A DNA stretch of 64,000 bases, from the NCBI GenBank assembly GCA_011392765.1, contig WYCW01000001.1, positions 1,925,714 to 1,989,713 of the forward strand, read 5' to 3'. Shown here piece after piece: positions 38,501-46,461 of this stretch. The stretch's first letter is position 1. Every line of letters starts with the position of its first letter. The notes below the pieces were generated by a model that made no database searches, was not told where the DNA came from, and saw nothing but the letters and a program-made list of their open reading frames with translations. The position numbers and the translations under genes are program-made. The DNA is from Candidatus Thiosymbion ectosymbiont of Catanema sp. Cochon2018. Lineage in GTDB: Bacteria > Pseudomonadota > Gammaproteobacteria > Chromatiales > Chromatiaceae.

Positions 38501-40649
38501 TATTTTAGGAGGAGAGGCGTTATTTGGTTCAAGTCTCTCATTATGGAGAAGCAGCACGCCTGAAACGCGAATTATCAATGAATACGGTCCGACTGAAACG
38601 GTCGTGGGATGCTGCATTTACGAAGTAGACGCCAGTACCCTTGGAGAAGGAGCGGTACCGATTGGTCGTCCGATTGCCAATACGCAGCTGTATATTTTGG
38701 ATAATTTTTTACAACGACTCCCCATTGGCGTACTTGGTGAACTTCACATCGGCGGTGCCGGCGTTGCTCGTGGCTACCTCAACCGCCCTGACCTGACTGC
38801 CGAGAAATTCATCAAAAACCCATTCAGCGATGATCCCGATTCACGTCTCTACAAGACCGGCGATTTGGCCCGTTATCTCCCCGACGGGAATATCGAATAT
38901 CTGGGACGTCTGGATAACCAGGTCAAGATCCGTGGCTTTCGGATCGAGTTGGGCGAAATCGAAGCAGCCTTGATGGAATATCCGGATGTGCAAGAGGCCG
39001 TTGTCATGGTGCGGGAAGACGAGCCGGGCGAGAAACGTCTTGTGGCTTATGTCGTATCCGATCTCATTCCGACACGAATCCCTTATCGAACCGAATGCCT
39101 GGTCGAATATGAAGATCAACTGATACCGTTACAAACGGCCGATATTTGCACGGCAGGCGTTCTACTGGAAGGCAAGCCGTCTTTTGAGAAAGGTAAAAAG
39201 GTCAGTGTGCAGGTCCGACTCCCTGGTGAGGACAAGGCGTGTTGGTTAAAGGGCCGGGTTGCCTATTCACGTGCATCGACTGTTGGTATCGATTTCAAAC
39301 TCACGCCGGAAGAACAAATTCTGATGGAGAAAGGGGTCACTTATGAGCTGGAAGATAAAGGATTCATAAATTTTCTGGTCTACTCGTTGCGGGACAAATT
39401 ACGCCATGCATTGGAAGAAAAACTGCCCTCCTACATGGTGCCGTCGGATTTCGTCTTGCTCATCTCCTTGCCGCTCACACCGAACGGCAAGATCGACCGT
39501 CAGGCGTTGTCTCGATTGTCCGTGAATTATCAGTTGTCGGAAGAGACCTTTGTGGCCCCTCGGACAGCGGATGAGAAGTTATTGGCCGAGATTTGGGCAT
39601 CGGTATTGGGCATTGAGCGAGTCGGAATCCGTGACAATTTCTTCGACCTGGGGGGACATTCCCTGTTGGCCGTCAGTTTGTTGGCGCAGATAGAAGGGCA
39701 ATTCGGTAAACAGCTCCCCTTGTCCGCTCTATTCCAGGGGCCGACTATCGAGGAGCTAGCAAAGCTTCTCAAGCCATCTACGGAAACCACGAATCAATGG
39801 TCCCCCCTGGTTGCCATTCAGGCGAAGGGGACCAAACGGCCTTTCTTCTGCCTTCCCGGCGCCGGTGGGAATGTCCTCTATTTCCATGAATTGGCCCGTC
39901 ATCTCGGCCAGGAGCAACCCTTTTACGGCCTGCAGGCGGTAGGATTGGATGGCGAAACCGCCCCGGACACTCGTGTAGAAGGCGTGGCCGCCCGTTATGT
40001 CCAAGAAATCCGGACCGTACAAAAAGAAGGGCCTTATGTACTGGGCGGTCATTCCTTCGGGGCCGACGTGGCCCTTGAGATGTCCAAGCAGTTACAACGC
40101 GAGGGCCGAAAAGTAGCACGACTTTGTATTTTCGACTCCACTATACCGCTGAACCAACCAATCGGCCTGGAGTGGGACGAGGCACAATGGATGACGGATG
40201 TCGCCCGTATCATCGAGCGTCTGCTGGACAAAAAACTGGCGCTCTCACTGGCCGATTTCCGACAATTGGACCCCAGAGCGCAGCTGGACCTTCTCCATGA
40301 GACCTTGGCGACCAACGATTGGGCGATTTCCAAACAGCAATTGGCCGGCTTGATCCAGACCTTCAAGGCCAACTGCCAGGCTACCTATATCCCGCAGGAT
40401 ATCCCGCCGGTTCCCATCTCCCTGTTTATCGCCGCGGAGGTGCTGACCGAAACCGCGTCCGGTATGGAGATGGAACGCTTGCGGGCCCCCCTGAAACGGC
40501 AGGCCGATTGGGGTTGGCGTCGATATGCGGATGGCCCGGTGGATATTCATGTGGTGCCCGGCGACCATCACACCATGATGAGTGGGCCTCATGTCCAGGC
40601 GTTAGCTGAAAAGTTGAGCATGTGTTTGAAGCATTCGATGGTGGCCTGA
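32532..40649 (+). CDS. NRPS: C-VOC-FkbH-PCP-C-A(PilZ)-PCP-TE
   Basis: A 2705-residue synthetase. C1 at about 10-450 has HHLIVDG near 142. A VOC/glyoxalase-like domain spans about 463-577. An FkbH-type HAD domain at about 600-1100 has DCDET at 778-782 and LDDSPLE. PCP1 carries GGDS with Ser1211. C2 (about 1260-1690) has HHIIMDG near 1399. The A domain begins near 1740: YTSGSTGKPKG near 1876, NEYGPTE near 2016, YKTGDLAR near 2106, RGFRIELGEIEAAL near 2134. A PilZ-like insert occupies about 2180-2275, then LPSYMVPS and PNGKIDRQAL close the A domain. PCP2 (GGHS near 2374) and TE (GGHSFGAD, Ser2508) follow. FkbH domains load glyceryl units, so a glyceryl-aminoacyl product is inferred. A start at 32559 is also possible. 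Confidence 0.93.
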   Translation: MALTSNDSNMHYPLSSPQVDIWFDQILHPDIPLYNIVGYTRIAGAIDPARFEQALNRVIGDHDALRIMLHEGKGLPTQTFAEHTPITLEVQDFSTQEDAHKAALAWMKQEFVKPFRLYDGFLFHFALCKISDNCYYWLNKYHHLIVDGWATALIVQRVAAAYNALVTGQLGEPKKYAYQEFIRNDQAYLESGKFVRDRDYWQKKYSDVPQPLLARRYADRFDGKIVPSQRSTLRLKRSFYNRLNDFASRHQVSTFHVILGVLYCYFVRVGHRDDFAIGLPILNRNHAAFKQTAGSFMGMSPAWFRFGRDLSFIELVAGIRKELQRDYRHQRFPIGTINRQLGLRGNQQLFDLTLSYAKQDYDTHFDGAPVHAVLFPNGRYPQGHALFVLIEEFHRYEDVNLYFDYNLSFFQQEDIERLQARLESLLGEILRRPEVSIRQLRIVSNAELKKQIGFHHNGFACRTIEEGIQHVKDLYDVTHISETVFDQHQDASVCLIEANTDIHIELVAGRQVESLLEKGIGLYHVCYEVSGLFLMMEKFIDNGASVISEPKPAPLFDNRLVAFLNTPIGIVELLEDTKSFGYAEPAKPAEQTIAVTATFTADLLKESLDFWMQELDLPFKVEFAPYNQVFQQLLDTSSLLSRNETGIDVVLVRFEDWVKSTDNAIREAEIEQNVQNFIQALTSVARQKIYIVCICPTSPNHRQWEDFLASEIEGIGSVYVIKSSNVITHYPVSRIEDLHAEDIGHIPYTPAFFTAMGTMIARKIHAIKRDPYKVIVLDCDETLWQGVCAEDGPLGIKIDPPHRALHAFMVTRQQAGILLCLCSKNQEADVFAVFEQQTDMPLKREHLVSWRINWQPKSENLKSLAEELNLGLSSFIFLDDSPLECAEVRAHCPAVTTIQLPADSDRIPQFLDHIWAFDQLKTTGEDQQRTRYYQQNLQRDRWHREALTFADFLAGLELETEISAMTDSQLQRVSQLTQRTNQFNLTTIRRTEAEIRQVCESGPFESLVVDVKDRFGDYGLVGAILFESLADSIRVDTFLLSCRALGRGVEHRMLAYLGQIATERRLESIEILYIPTPRNQIVLDFLESVGSRFKQPVPQGWRFDFPVHLVSELTYHPPVKKTSSHNAPRREETATRSPSALFNHIAMELHDVPQIEQRIRSRNTQSPQTVTETYVAPRTPEEELLASIWVDVLRLERVGIHDDFFASGGDSLIGTQVISRIHDTFAVELPLHALFEAPTIAQLNTRLNARGRESSLPPITRVERDKPLPLSFAQQRLWFLDQLESKSATYNLAAAVRLEGQLDPQTLERSLQAMVRRHESLRTRFPIQDGAPVAEISDTPFRLDGIDLRALSGVEQESEVQRLLKEEAMRPFDLTTGPLFRAVLFQSGTSSHILQIIVHHIIMDGWSHGIFIREWRVLYEAALKGHGSPLSELPVQYVDFAHWQRQWLTSEALDKQYRYWKQQLADAPALLELPTDFPRPPIQSYQGASVSFSLSDGLTAQLKQLSQQADTTLFMTLWSAFAIVLSRYSGHSGKTDIVIGSPIANRTHRDIESLIGFFVNTLVLRLDLSDNPPFEKVLRQARQVALDAYAHQDIPFEHLVEALQPERNLSHAPFFQVMFVLQNAPLPDLELPGLNLTILELESTISKFDLTLEVTETAAGLTCRLEYCTGLFERATIERLSGHLQTLLSGIVENPNLPIHELPLLTEAERQQFVAWNDTAVDYPQDLCIHQLFEAQVEKTPEAVAVVCEDRQLTYRELNARSNRLARYLQTLGVKPEVLVGICLERSLDMVIGLFGILKAGGAYLPLDPDYPAARLAFMLEDAQVPVLLTRSDLKEKLPEIQARMVCLDVEAEALSQLNPENLVAGVKPENLAYVIYTSGSTGKPKGTQIIHQGLTNYLSWSLEYYQVAKESGAPVHSPLGFDATITSLFLPLLAGQRIVLLSASYEADAILAAIQDFQNWSFIKLTPAHLEILNTLLPRQELSGKTRFLILGGEALFGSSLSLWRSSTPETRIINEYGPTETVVGCCIYEVDASTLGEGAVPIGRPIANTQLYILDNFLQRLPIGVLGELHIGGAGVARGYLNRPDLTAEKFIKNPFSDDPDSRLYKTGDLARYLPDGNIEYLGRLDNQVKIRGFRIELGEIEAALMEYPDVQEAVVMVREDEPGEKRLVAYVVSDLIPTRIPYRTECLVEYEDQLIPLQTADICTAGVLLEGKPSFEKGKKVSVQVRLPGEDKACWLKGRVAYSRASTVGIDFKLTPEEQILMEKGVTYELEDKGFINFLVYSLRDKLRHALEEKLPSYMVPSDFVLLISLPLTPNGKIDRQALSRLSVNYQLSEETFVAPRTADEKLLAEIWASVLGIERVGIRDNFFDLGGHSLLAVSLLAQIEGQFGKQLPLSALFQGPTIEELAKLLKPSTETTNQWSPLVAIQAKGTKRPFFCLPGAGGNVLYFHELARHLGQEQPFYGLQAVGLDGETAPDTRVEGVAARYVQEIRTVQKEGPYVLGGHSFGADVALEMSKQLQREGRKVARLCIFDSTIPLNQPIGLEWDEAQWMTDVARIIERLLDKKLALSLADFRQLDPRAQLDLLHETLATNDWAISKQQLAGLIQTFKANCQATYIPQDIPPVPISLFIAAEVLTETASGMEMERLRAPLKRQADWGWRRYADGPVDIHVVPGDHHTMMSGPHVQALAEKLSMCLKHSMVA

Positions 40650-40823
40650 TCAGCTCCGGCGGCGGTTTGCTGCCAGACGAGGTCGAGGCCAAGACGCAGA
40701 TCATCGCGCGAGTCGCAAAGTCGTTGGTGGGCACAGCCCACCCTACTTGACGGCACCGATGCCCCACCCGAACGGACGTAAAATTACAGAGCGGTAAAAC
40801 ACCGGCCGGCGGTGATTGTTAAA

Positions 40824-41036
40824 CTAGGATCCCTTGAGGGAGCCGAATCTTTACCAATGAGTCAAATTTGTGCACTGCATAACAAAGATGCCTCTTTTTT
40901 TATCCACAGATTACGCAGATTTCCACAGATTATTTTGTCTTTCATCTGTGGAAATCTGCGTAATCTGCGGATAAAAGATGGCGCCGAAACGAGTCAAGAA
41001 TTCACCCCCCGTCGGTCTGAGGCAGAGCCTCGCTAG
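40824..41036 (+). repeat. CTAG-bounded element D4 (GCAGATT module)
   Basis: CTAGGATCCCTTGAGGGAGC left arm, inner TTATCCACAGATTACGCAGA with its inverse ATCTGCGTAATCTGCGGATA, right arm GTCGGTCTGAGGCAGAGCCT, GCTAG. The terminal CTAG is also the first base-quartet of F1. Confidence 0.85.
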
Positions 41037-41179
41037 GGGGTATTCTCAATTAAGCCGGGTCATCACAGAAACCAAGAACGTAGCGCAGGCGTCTCGCCTG
41101 CACCCGCGGGCGAAACGCCCGCGTTCCGACAGGCAGGCGCCTGCGCTACGTGGATCTGGCTTAATTGAGAACGCCCCCT
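41033..41179 (+). repeat. CTAG-bounded element F1 (GTAGCGCAGGCG module)
   Basis: Terminal inverted repeats GGGGGTATTCTCAATTAAGCC and GGCTTAATTGAGAACGCCCCC. The inner palindrome is GTAGCGCAGGCGTCTCGCCT ... AGGCGCCTGCGCTACG. Other members: F2 47994-48171, F3 49507-49657, F4 52149-52322. Confidence 0.85.
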
Positions 41180-41226
41180 GACAGCCGATACTCCGTCAAC
41201 CCGCTCAAGCAGCCGAAGCCTCCGCC

Positions 41227-43458
41227 ATGAACAAACTCCAAGTCGTTCCCGTCCCCGACCTCGAAACAGAAGCAGTCCCACCCGATCGGGTCCCCTCCGA
41301 CACCCCTAAGATCGATCTCGACGACCCGGCGCTCTATCTCAACCGGGAGCTGACCTGGCTCGAATTCAATCGCCGGGTACTGCACGAAGCGGCCGATCCC
41401 CGCACCCCGTTGCTGGAGCGGGTCAAGTTCCTGGCTATCGTCAGCAACAACCTGGACGAGTTCTTCATGAAACGCATCGGCGGCCTCAAGCAGCAGATCG
41501 CCGCCGGGGTCCGCAAAACCTCGGTGGACGGACGTACCCCGACCCGGCAGGTCAGGGAGTGCCATGCCGTGTGCCGGGAGCTGCACGCGGAGCAGAAGCG
41601 AATCCTCGATGAACTCTTGGCCCTGCTCGAGGCCCACGAGATTCGGATCGTCCGGGTCGCGAACCTGCCGGAGGCCACCCGGCACCAGTTGCGCGAGCAA
41701 TTCAGCGCCGACATCTTCCCGATCATCACGCCCTTGGCCATGGACCCGGCGCACCCCTTTCCCTTTATCTCCAACCTGGCGCTCAACCTACTGGTGACCC
41801 TGCGCTTTCCCGGTGCCGGCGAGAGCCATATGGCGCGGGTGAAAGTGCCGGTGACCAAGGACATCTCCAAGCGCCTGATACCGATCGACGGCGGCCATAC
41901 CTTCGTGACCCTGGACGACCTCATGGTCAACAATCTGGACATGCTGTTCCCAGGCATGGAGATCGAGTCCTGCGAGCGGTTCCGGGTTACCCGCAACGCC
42001 ATCATGGAGCCGTCCGAAGAGGCAGCGAGTGACCTTTTGGAGATGATCGAAACGGAGCTGCGCGAGCGTCACTTTGCCCCCATCGTGCGGCTGGAAGTGG
42101 AGCAGGGCATGACCCCGGTCCATCGCGGGATGTTGGCCGCGGAGCTGGGGCTGAACGAGGACGAGGATGTGTTCGAGGCCGCCGGCATGATGGCCATGCG
42201 CGACCTCTTCGAGCTGGCCGCACTGGATACCCCCGAGCTTCACGACGAGCCGCACCGCCCGGTCGAGCATCCGCTACTCGCCCAGGACCGCCGCAGTATC
42301 TTCCACATCATCCGCGAGAACGGTCCCCTGCTGCTCCAGCATCCCTACCAACCCTTCGCGACCACGGTGGAGCGCTTCATCGACACCGCGGCGGAGGACC
42401 CCAAGGTCCTGGCCATCAAGATGACTCTCTATCGGACCTCGGCCGAGGGCAAGATCCTCGATTCCCTGATCCGGGCCTCACGCAACGGCAAGCAAGTGGC
42501 AGTGTTGGTGGAGCTCAAGGCCCGCTTCGACGAGGCCGCCAATATCCGCTGGGCGCGTCGGCTGGAGGCCGAGGGCATCCATGTCAACTACGGCGTACTG
42601 GGCTTCAAGACCCACTGCAAGCTCATCTTCGTCGTCCGCCGGGACTACGCGCGGCTGCGCCGCTACTACCACGTGGGCACCGGCAATTACCATCCGGGCA
42701 CCTCGAAGCTCTATACGGACCTGGGGATCCTGGGCTGCGACGAGGCTCTGGGACAGGACATCACCGAGCTGTTCAATTACATCACAGGCTACTCGCCGCC
42801 GCCCAGGTACCGTAAGGCCCTGGTCGCACCCTACCGGATGAAGGATACTATCCTGAAGAAGGTCCGACGCGAGATTCGCCACCAGGAGGAAGGACGTGAC
42901 GGACTGATCCAGATCAAGATGAATGCCCTGGAAGACGCGGACATCACCCGCGCCCTCTACGAGGCCAGCCGCGCGGGGGTGACGGTCGATCTCATCGTGC
43001 GCGACACCTGCCGTTTCCGCCCCGGACTCCCCGGTCTGTCCGAGAACGCCCGGGTGGTAAGCATCGTCGGGCGCTTCCTGGAGCATGCCCGTATCCTCTA
43101 TTTCCGCAACGGAGGGGACGAAGAGTACTACATCGGCTCGGCGGACATGATGGAGCGCAACCTGGAAAGCCGGGTGGAGGTACACGCCCCGGTGGAGGAC
43201 CCGGAAATGCGCCAGGAGCTGCGGCTGATCCTGGATGCCCAGCTGGCCGACCAACGTTCCGCCTGGGGCATGCAGCCCGACGGCACCTATATCCAACGCA
43301 AACCGGACGACGATACCGTCAAGGGCGTCCAGGAGACCCTCATCGGCGTGGCCAAGCGGCGCCTGGCGGCGGCCTCGAGGCACCAGGAAAAGAAAATCCG
43401 CTCCCGCCTGCTCGGCCACTTCCAGCGCCGACTACGCAGCAACAAGGAACAGGGCTGA
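41227..43458 (+). CDS. ppk1: Polyphosphate kinase 1
   Basis: A 743-residue enzyme that polymerises the ATP gamma-phosphate into polyphosphate. The N-terminal domain opens LYLNRELTWLEFNRRVLHEA with NNLDEFFMKRIGGLKQQI. The catalytic PLD-like domains show KMTLYRTSAEGKILDSLIRA, VAVLVELKARFDEAANIRWA, the phospho-acceptor His in GFKTHCKL (about residue 463), RRYYHVGTGNYHPGTSKLYT with the second catalytic His, and FLEHARILYFRNGGDEEYYI near the end. A 30-40 residue N-terminal extension makes it longer than E. coli PPK (688). It stands alone; no exopolyphosphatase gene is adjacent. Confidence 0.97.
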   Translation: MNKLQVVPVPDLETEAVPPDRVPSDTPKIDLDDPALYLNRELTWLEFNRRVLHEAADPRTPLLERVKFLAIVSNNLDEFFMKRIGGLKQQIAAGVRKTSVDGRTPTRQVRECHAVCRELHAEQKRILDELLALLEAHEIRIVRVANLPEATRHQLREQFSADIFPIITPLAMDPAHPFPFISNLALNLLVTLRFPGAGESHMARVKVPVTKDISKRLIPIDGGHTFVTLDDLMVNNLDMLFPGMEIESCERFRVTRNAIMEPSEEAASDLLEMIETELRERHFAPIVRLEVEQGMTPVHRGMLAAELGLNEDEDVFEAAGMMAMRDLFELAALDTPELHDEPHRPVEHPLLAQDRRSIFHIIRENGPLLLQHPYQPFATTVERFIDTAAEDPKVLAIKMTLYRTSAEGKILDSLIRASRNGKQVAVLVELKARFDEAANIRWARRLEAEGIHVNYGVLGFKTHCKLIFVVRRDYARLRRYYHVGTGNYHPGTSKLYTDLGILGCDEALGQDITELFNYITGYSPPPRYRKALVAPYRMKDTILKKVRREIRHQEEGRDGLIQIKMNALEDADITRALYEASRAGVTVDLIVRDTCRFRPGLPGLSENARVVSIVGRFLEHARILYFRNGGDEEYYIGSADMMERNLESRVEVHAPVEDPEMRQELRLILDAQLADQRSAWGMQPDGTYIQRKPDDDTVKGVQETLIGVAKRRLAAASRHQEKKIRSRLLGHFQRRLRSNKEQG

Positions 43459-44085
43459 TCCGCAGGCGCCAAGTAACGGTTTTTGGGTCGGCCGGGTTTG
43501 CCCTGCCGGGATTCCTTGACGGACCCGCCTCAAAATTATGAATGATGAATGATGAATGCGGTTCGTGGTTTTCCGGTTTCCGTACAAAAATTCATGCCTC
43601 GTGGGCTTAAGGCGAAGTCCCGCTAACTCGTAGGCTGGGTTCAGGGACGAACCCGGCACTCTCAGCAGCGCCGGGTTTCGTTCCCCTGCCTGCGGCAGGC
43701 AGGTCAATCCAGCCTACGGGCTAACCAAATAGTACAGGATTAACAGGATGTTCAGGATGAACCGGGTTTTTGGGGGACCTATATACATAGCTAGCCAGAA
43801 CCACAATCCCGTTACTTGACCAGCCACGGGCCATTTCATTCGGGCTGCAAAGGAAAACGCAGCTCGCCGTGGCTAGGATCCTTGAGGGACCCGCAACTTT
43901 ACAAATGAGTCAAGTTTGTGCGCTGTACAAAAATAGTTCTGCCTCTTGTTGGGCAGGAATCGTAAATCCTTTGAACCACGGAGGCAGACACGGATAAACA
44001 CGGATCACAATCCGTGTTTATCCGTGTCCATCCGTGGTTCTTCGGTGCGGTTGGTCACGCCTCGTCGGTCTGAGGCGAAGCCTCG
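43459..44085. other. Intergenic repeats
   Basis: No gene. 43505-43626 is a degenerate D-like element (GGGATTCCTTGACGGACCC ... TTAAGGCGAAGTCCCGCTAA). 43629-43722 is a GTAGGCTGGGTT/AACCCAGCCTAC-type palindrome. D5 starts at 43873. Confidence 0.55.
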
Positions 44086-44089
44086 TTAG
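43873..44089 (+). repeat. CTAG/TTAG-bounded element D5 (ATCCGTG module)
   Basis: CTAGGATCCTTGAGGGACCC left arm, ACACGGATAAACACGGATCA with inverse TTTATCCGTGTCCATCCGTG, right arm CGTCGGTCTGAGGCGAAGCC ending in GTTAG. The last three bases of the element contribute to the TAA stop codon of the DUF779 gene. Confidence 0.85.
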
Positions 44090-44454
44090 GTCTTAATCGG
44101 TCTGATATTGGTTAATTCATCATCCGTAAACAGCCTTGAGATCGCCATAAAACGTAAACCAAGCGGGATTTCCAATGAGAAGCTGGATCCTCTGCCTTCT
44201 GAAACGTCAACAGTTATGTGCATGTTTTTGTAGAATTCAAATTGATCCGATGCCATATAAAAGTTACAATCATGAATTTTGCCCAAACATACATCCCTGG
44301 AACCAATCAGGAAATCACCCTTTGCAAAGCACATGGGAGCAGAGCCATCGCAACAACCGCCGCTTTGGTGAAAAATCAGATCCCCATACCGTTCCCGCAA
44401 TTGATCTATAACGGCCTTGGCTCGATCCGTAACCGATACCCGCTCCATATACAT
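44086..44454 (-). CDS. DUF779 family protein
   Basis: A 122-residue protein (MYMERVSVTDRAKAVIDQLR...). DUF779 features are LIFHQSGGCCDGSAPMC with a paired Cys, GDFLIGSRDVCLG and FYMASDQFEFYKNMHITVDV. Genes of this family nearly always accompany aldehyde dehydrogenases of the ExaC/AldB type, as here, though their role is unknown. AGGAA precedes the chosen ATG; the frame could start five codons earlier. The stop TAA coincides with the edge of element D5. Confidence 0.9.
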   Translation of the reverse strand: MYMERVSVTDRAKAVIDQLRERYGDLIFHQSGGCCDGSAPMCFAKGDFLIGSRDVCLGKIHDCNFYMASDQFEFYKNMHITVDVSEGRGSSFSLEIPLGLRFMAISRLFTDDELTNIRPIKT

Positions 44455-44469
44455 ATGGATTCCTACCAT

Positions 44470-44738
44470 TCAAAGGCATGGGCGGTCATTATCAACCGCC
44501 CATAACCCGCCTGGTACGGATGTTCTCAACTACCGACAACATTGAGCCGCCAGGACTTTCACGGAAGATTGTCCGCAAATGGATGCAAATCAAGGCAATG
44601 GGATGAAGAACCATCGATGATGGTAAGCCGATTCCGAATAATTTGCGTTCATTCCTGCCTGCGGCAGGCAGGTGCGGAAAAAAAGAATTCCCAGTGAAAG
44701 AACCGAACTGATGCTATCAGCACTGCTGTACCAGGTGC
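44470..44738. other. Short gap with repeat B
   Basis: 44512-44567 is repeat B (GGTACGGATGTTCTCAACTA ... CACGGAAG), followed by CCGCAAATGGATGCAAATCA, one arm of the GCAAAT stem-loop seen complete at 54119-54216. No gene. Confidence 0.55.
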
Positions 44739-46235
44739 TCAGAAAAATCCCAACGGATTTTTATCATAGGACACCAATACATTTTTGGTGTGACGGTAAT
44801 GATTGAGCATCATCTTATGAGTTTCCCGTCCAATACCGGATTTCTTGTATCCGCCGAACGAAGCGTGAGCAGGATAGAGATGGTAGCAATTACACCAAAT
44901 GCGACCCGCTTCGATACCACGAGTAAGGGTTTGCATTTGATGTACATCGCGTGTCCATACCCCGGCACCCAGTCCATATAAAGTATCATTGGCAATTTCC
45001 AATGCTTCGGCTTCGTCTTTGAAGGTTGTTACACACAAGACAGGGCCGAATATCTCTTCCTGGAAAATGCGCATCTTATTATTGCCCTTGAATACGGTGG
45101 GCATAATATAGTAGCCATTCGGGTAAACGTCATTACCATAGGCCCTACCACCGATCAGGATCTCCGCCCCTTCTTGTTTACCGATGTCGATGTAGTTCAG
45201 TATCTTCTCATACTGATCGTTCGAGGCCTGTGCGCCCATCGTAGTGTTTGTATCGAGGGGGTCACCCATGGTGATGGCCTCGATACGTTTTAAGCACCGC
45301 TCCATGAACTCATCATAAATGTTTTCCTGAATCAAGGCGCGAGATGGGCAAGTGCAGACTTCACCCTGATTGAAGGCGAACAAGACGAGCCCCTCGACAG
45401 CTTTGTCGAGAAAATCATCGTTCTTTGCCATAACACTGTCAAGGAAAATGTTCGGTGATTTACCTCCCAGTTCCAAAGTCACGGGGATGATATTTTCCGA
45501 TGCATATTGCATGATGAGCCGCCCGGTCGTGGTCTCACCGGTAAATGCGACCTTCTTGATGTCCGGATGAGTCGCCAACGGCTTACCTGCTTCGGGGCCG
45601 AAACCATTGACGACATTCACGACACCGGCCGGAAGCAGATCGGCGATTGCTTCGATCACGAACAGGATAGAAACCGGAGTCTGTTCCGCCGGTTTCAGAA
45701 CCACGCAATTGCCGGCCGCCAATGCAGGAGCCAGCTTCCACGCCGCCATGAGAATCGGGAAATTCCAGGGGGTGATCTGACCCACCACGCCTAATGGTTC
45801 ATGGATTTCCATCGCAACGGTGTCGGCATCGAGATCGCTCACCTCTCCCGCTTCGGCACGAATAACACTACCGAAGTAACGAAAGTGATCGATTGTCAGT
45901 GGAATATCTATTGCGATAGGCTCCCTAATCGCTTTTCCATTGTCCCAGGTCTCCACCAAGGCCAGTTTTTCCAGGTTTTCTTCTATGCGATCAGCGATCT
46001 TGAACAGGAGATTGCTACGTTCGGTTACCGAGGTTTTCCCCCAGGTCCCAGCCGCCTTCCAGGCCGCTTTGACGGCAAGGTCGATATCCTTACGGTTGGA
46101 TTTCGGTACTTTGGTAATAACACTTCCGTCGACGGGTGAAATATCATCGAAATATTCACCGTCGACAGGAGCCGACCATTCTCCCCCGATATAGTTTTCA
46201 TACTGATTTTTGAATTCCGGTTTTTGGTAAGACAT
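44739..46235 (-). CDS. Aldehyde dehydrogenase (ExaC/AldB type)
   Basis: A 498-residue NAD(P)-dependent aldehyde dehydrogenase. Landmarks: [40 protein letters not shown], the nucleotide-binding [13 protein letters not shown], catalytic Glu in [15 protein letters not shown] and catalytic Cys in [35 protein letters not shown], and a C-terminal [20 protein letters not shown]. This subclass oxidises acetaldehyde and similar short aldehydes. AAGGAG lies 8 bases before the ATG. DUF779 lies downstream on the same strand, the usual pairing. Confidence 0.95.
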   Translation of the reverse strand: MSYQKPEFKNQYENYIGGEWSAPVDGEYFDDISPVDGSVITKVPKSNRKDIDLAVKAAWKAAGTWGKTSVTERSNLLFKIADRIEENLEKLALVETWDNGKAIREPIAIDIPLTIDHFRYFGSVIRAEAGEVSDLDADTVAMEIHEPLGVVGQITPWNFPILMAAWKLAPALAAGNCVVLKPAEQTPVSILFVIEAIADLLPAGVVNVVNGFGPEAGKPLATHPDIKKVAFTGETTTGRLIMQYASENIIPVTLELGGKSPNIFLDSVMAKNDDFLDKAVEGLVLFAFNQGEVCTCPSRALIQENIYDEFMERCLKRIEAITMGDPLDTNTTMGAQASNDQYEKILNYIDIGKQEGAEILIGGRAYGNDVYPNGYYIMPTVFKGNNKMRIFQEEIFGPVLCVTTFKDEAEALEIANDTLYGLGAGVWTRDVHQMQTLTRGIEAGRIWCNCYHLYPAHASFGGYKKSGIGRETHKMMLNHYRHTKNVLVSYDKNPLGFF

Positions 46236-46307
46236 GATGTTCTCCTTCTTTGAGTTGTGGCTCGGCGAACCGGACCCGTAGGGTGGGCTGCGCCCACCAA
46301 TACCGCG

Positions 46308-46393
46308 CCTACTGCCGGGTGCTGTTCACTGCCGCGCTGATCGGTGAATGGAAAGCGTACCAGTACAATATCGCCGAACTCAAATCCGGTCAT
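46308..46393 (-). pseudogene. MazF-like toxin, N-terminal fragment
   Basis: From an ATG at 46393 the frame reads MTGFEFGDIVLVRFPFTDQR then GSEQHPAV, the unmistakable start of a MazF/PemK protein. After that, similarity stops where a GGTGGGCGCAGCCCACCCTACGG half-palindrome (46278-46300) begins. The remaining two thirds are gone, and no partner antitoxin is seen. Confidence 0.65.
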
Positions 46394-46461
46394 ACGCAGC
46401 ATCGTCGGAATTGTCCCGGATAGCATGCAGGAGCGGAATCCGATCCCCATGGCGATGCGGG

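Larger units (their letters stand above)
40650..41226. other. Intergenic: elements D4 and F1 in tandem
   Basis: No gene. After a GTGGGCACAGCCCACCCTAC half-palindrome, D4 (40824-41036) and F1 (41033-41179) follow, sharing one CTAG. Confidence 0.6.
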
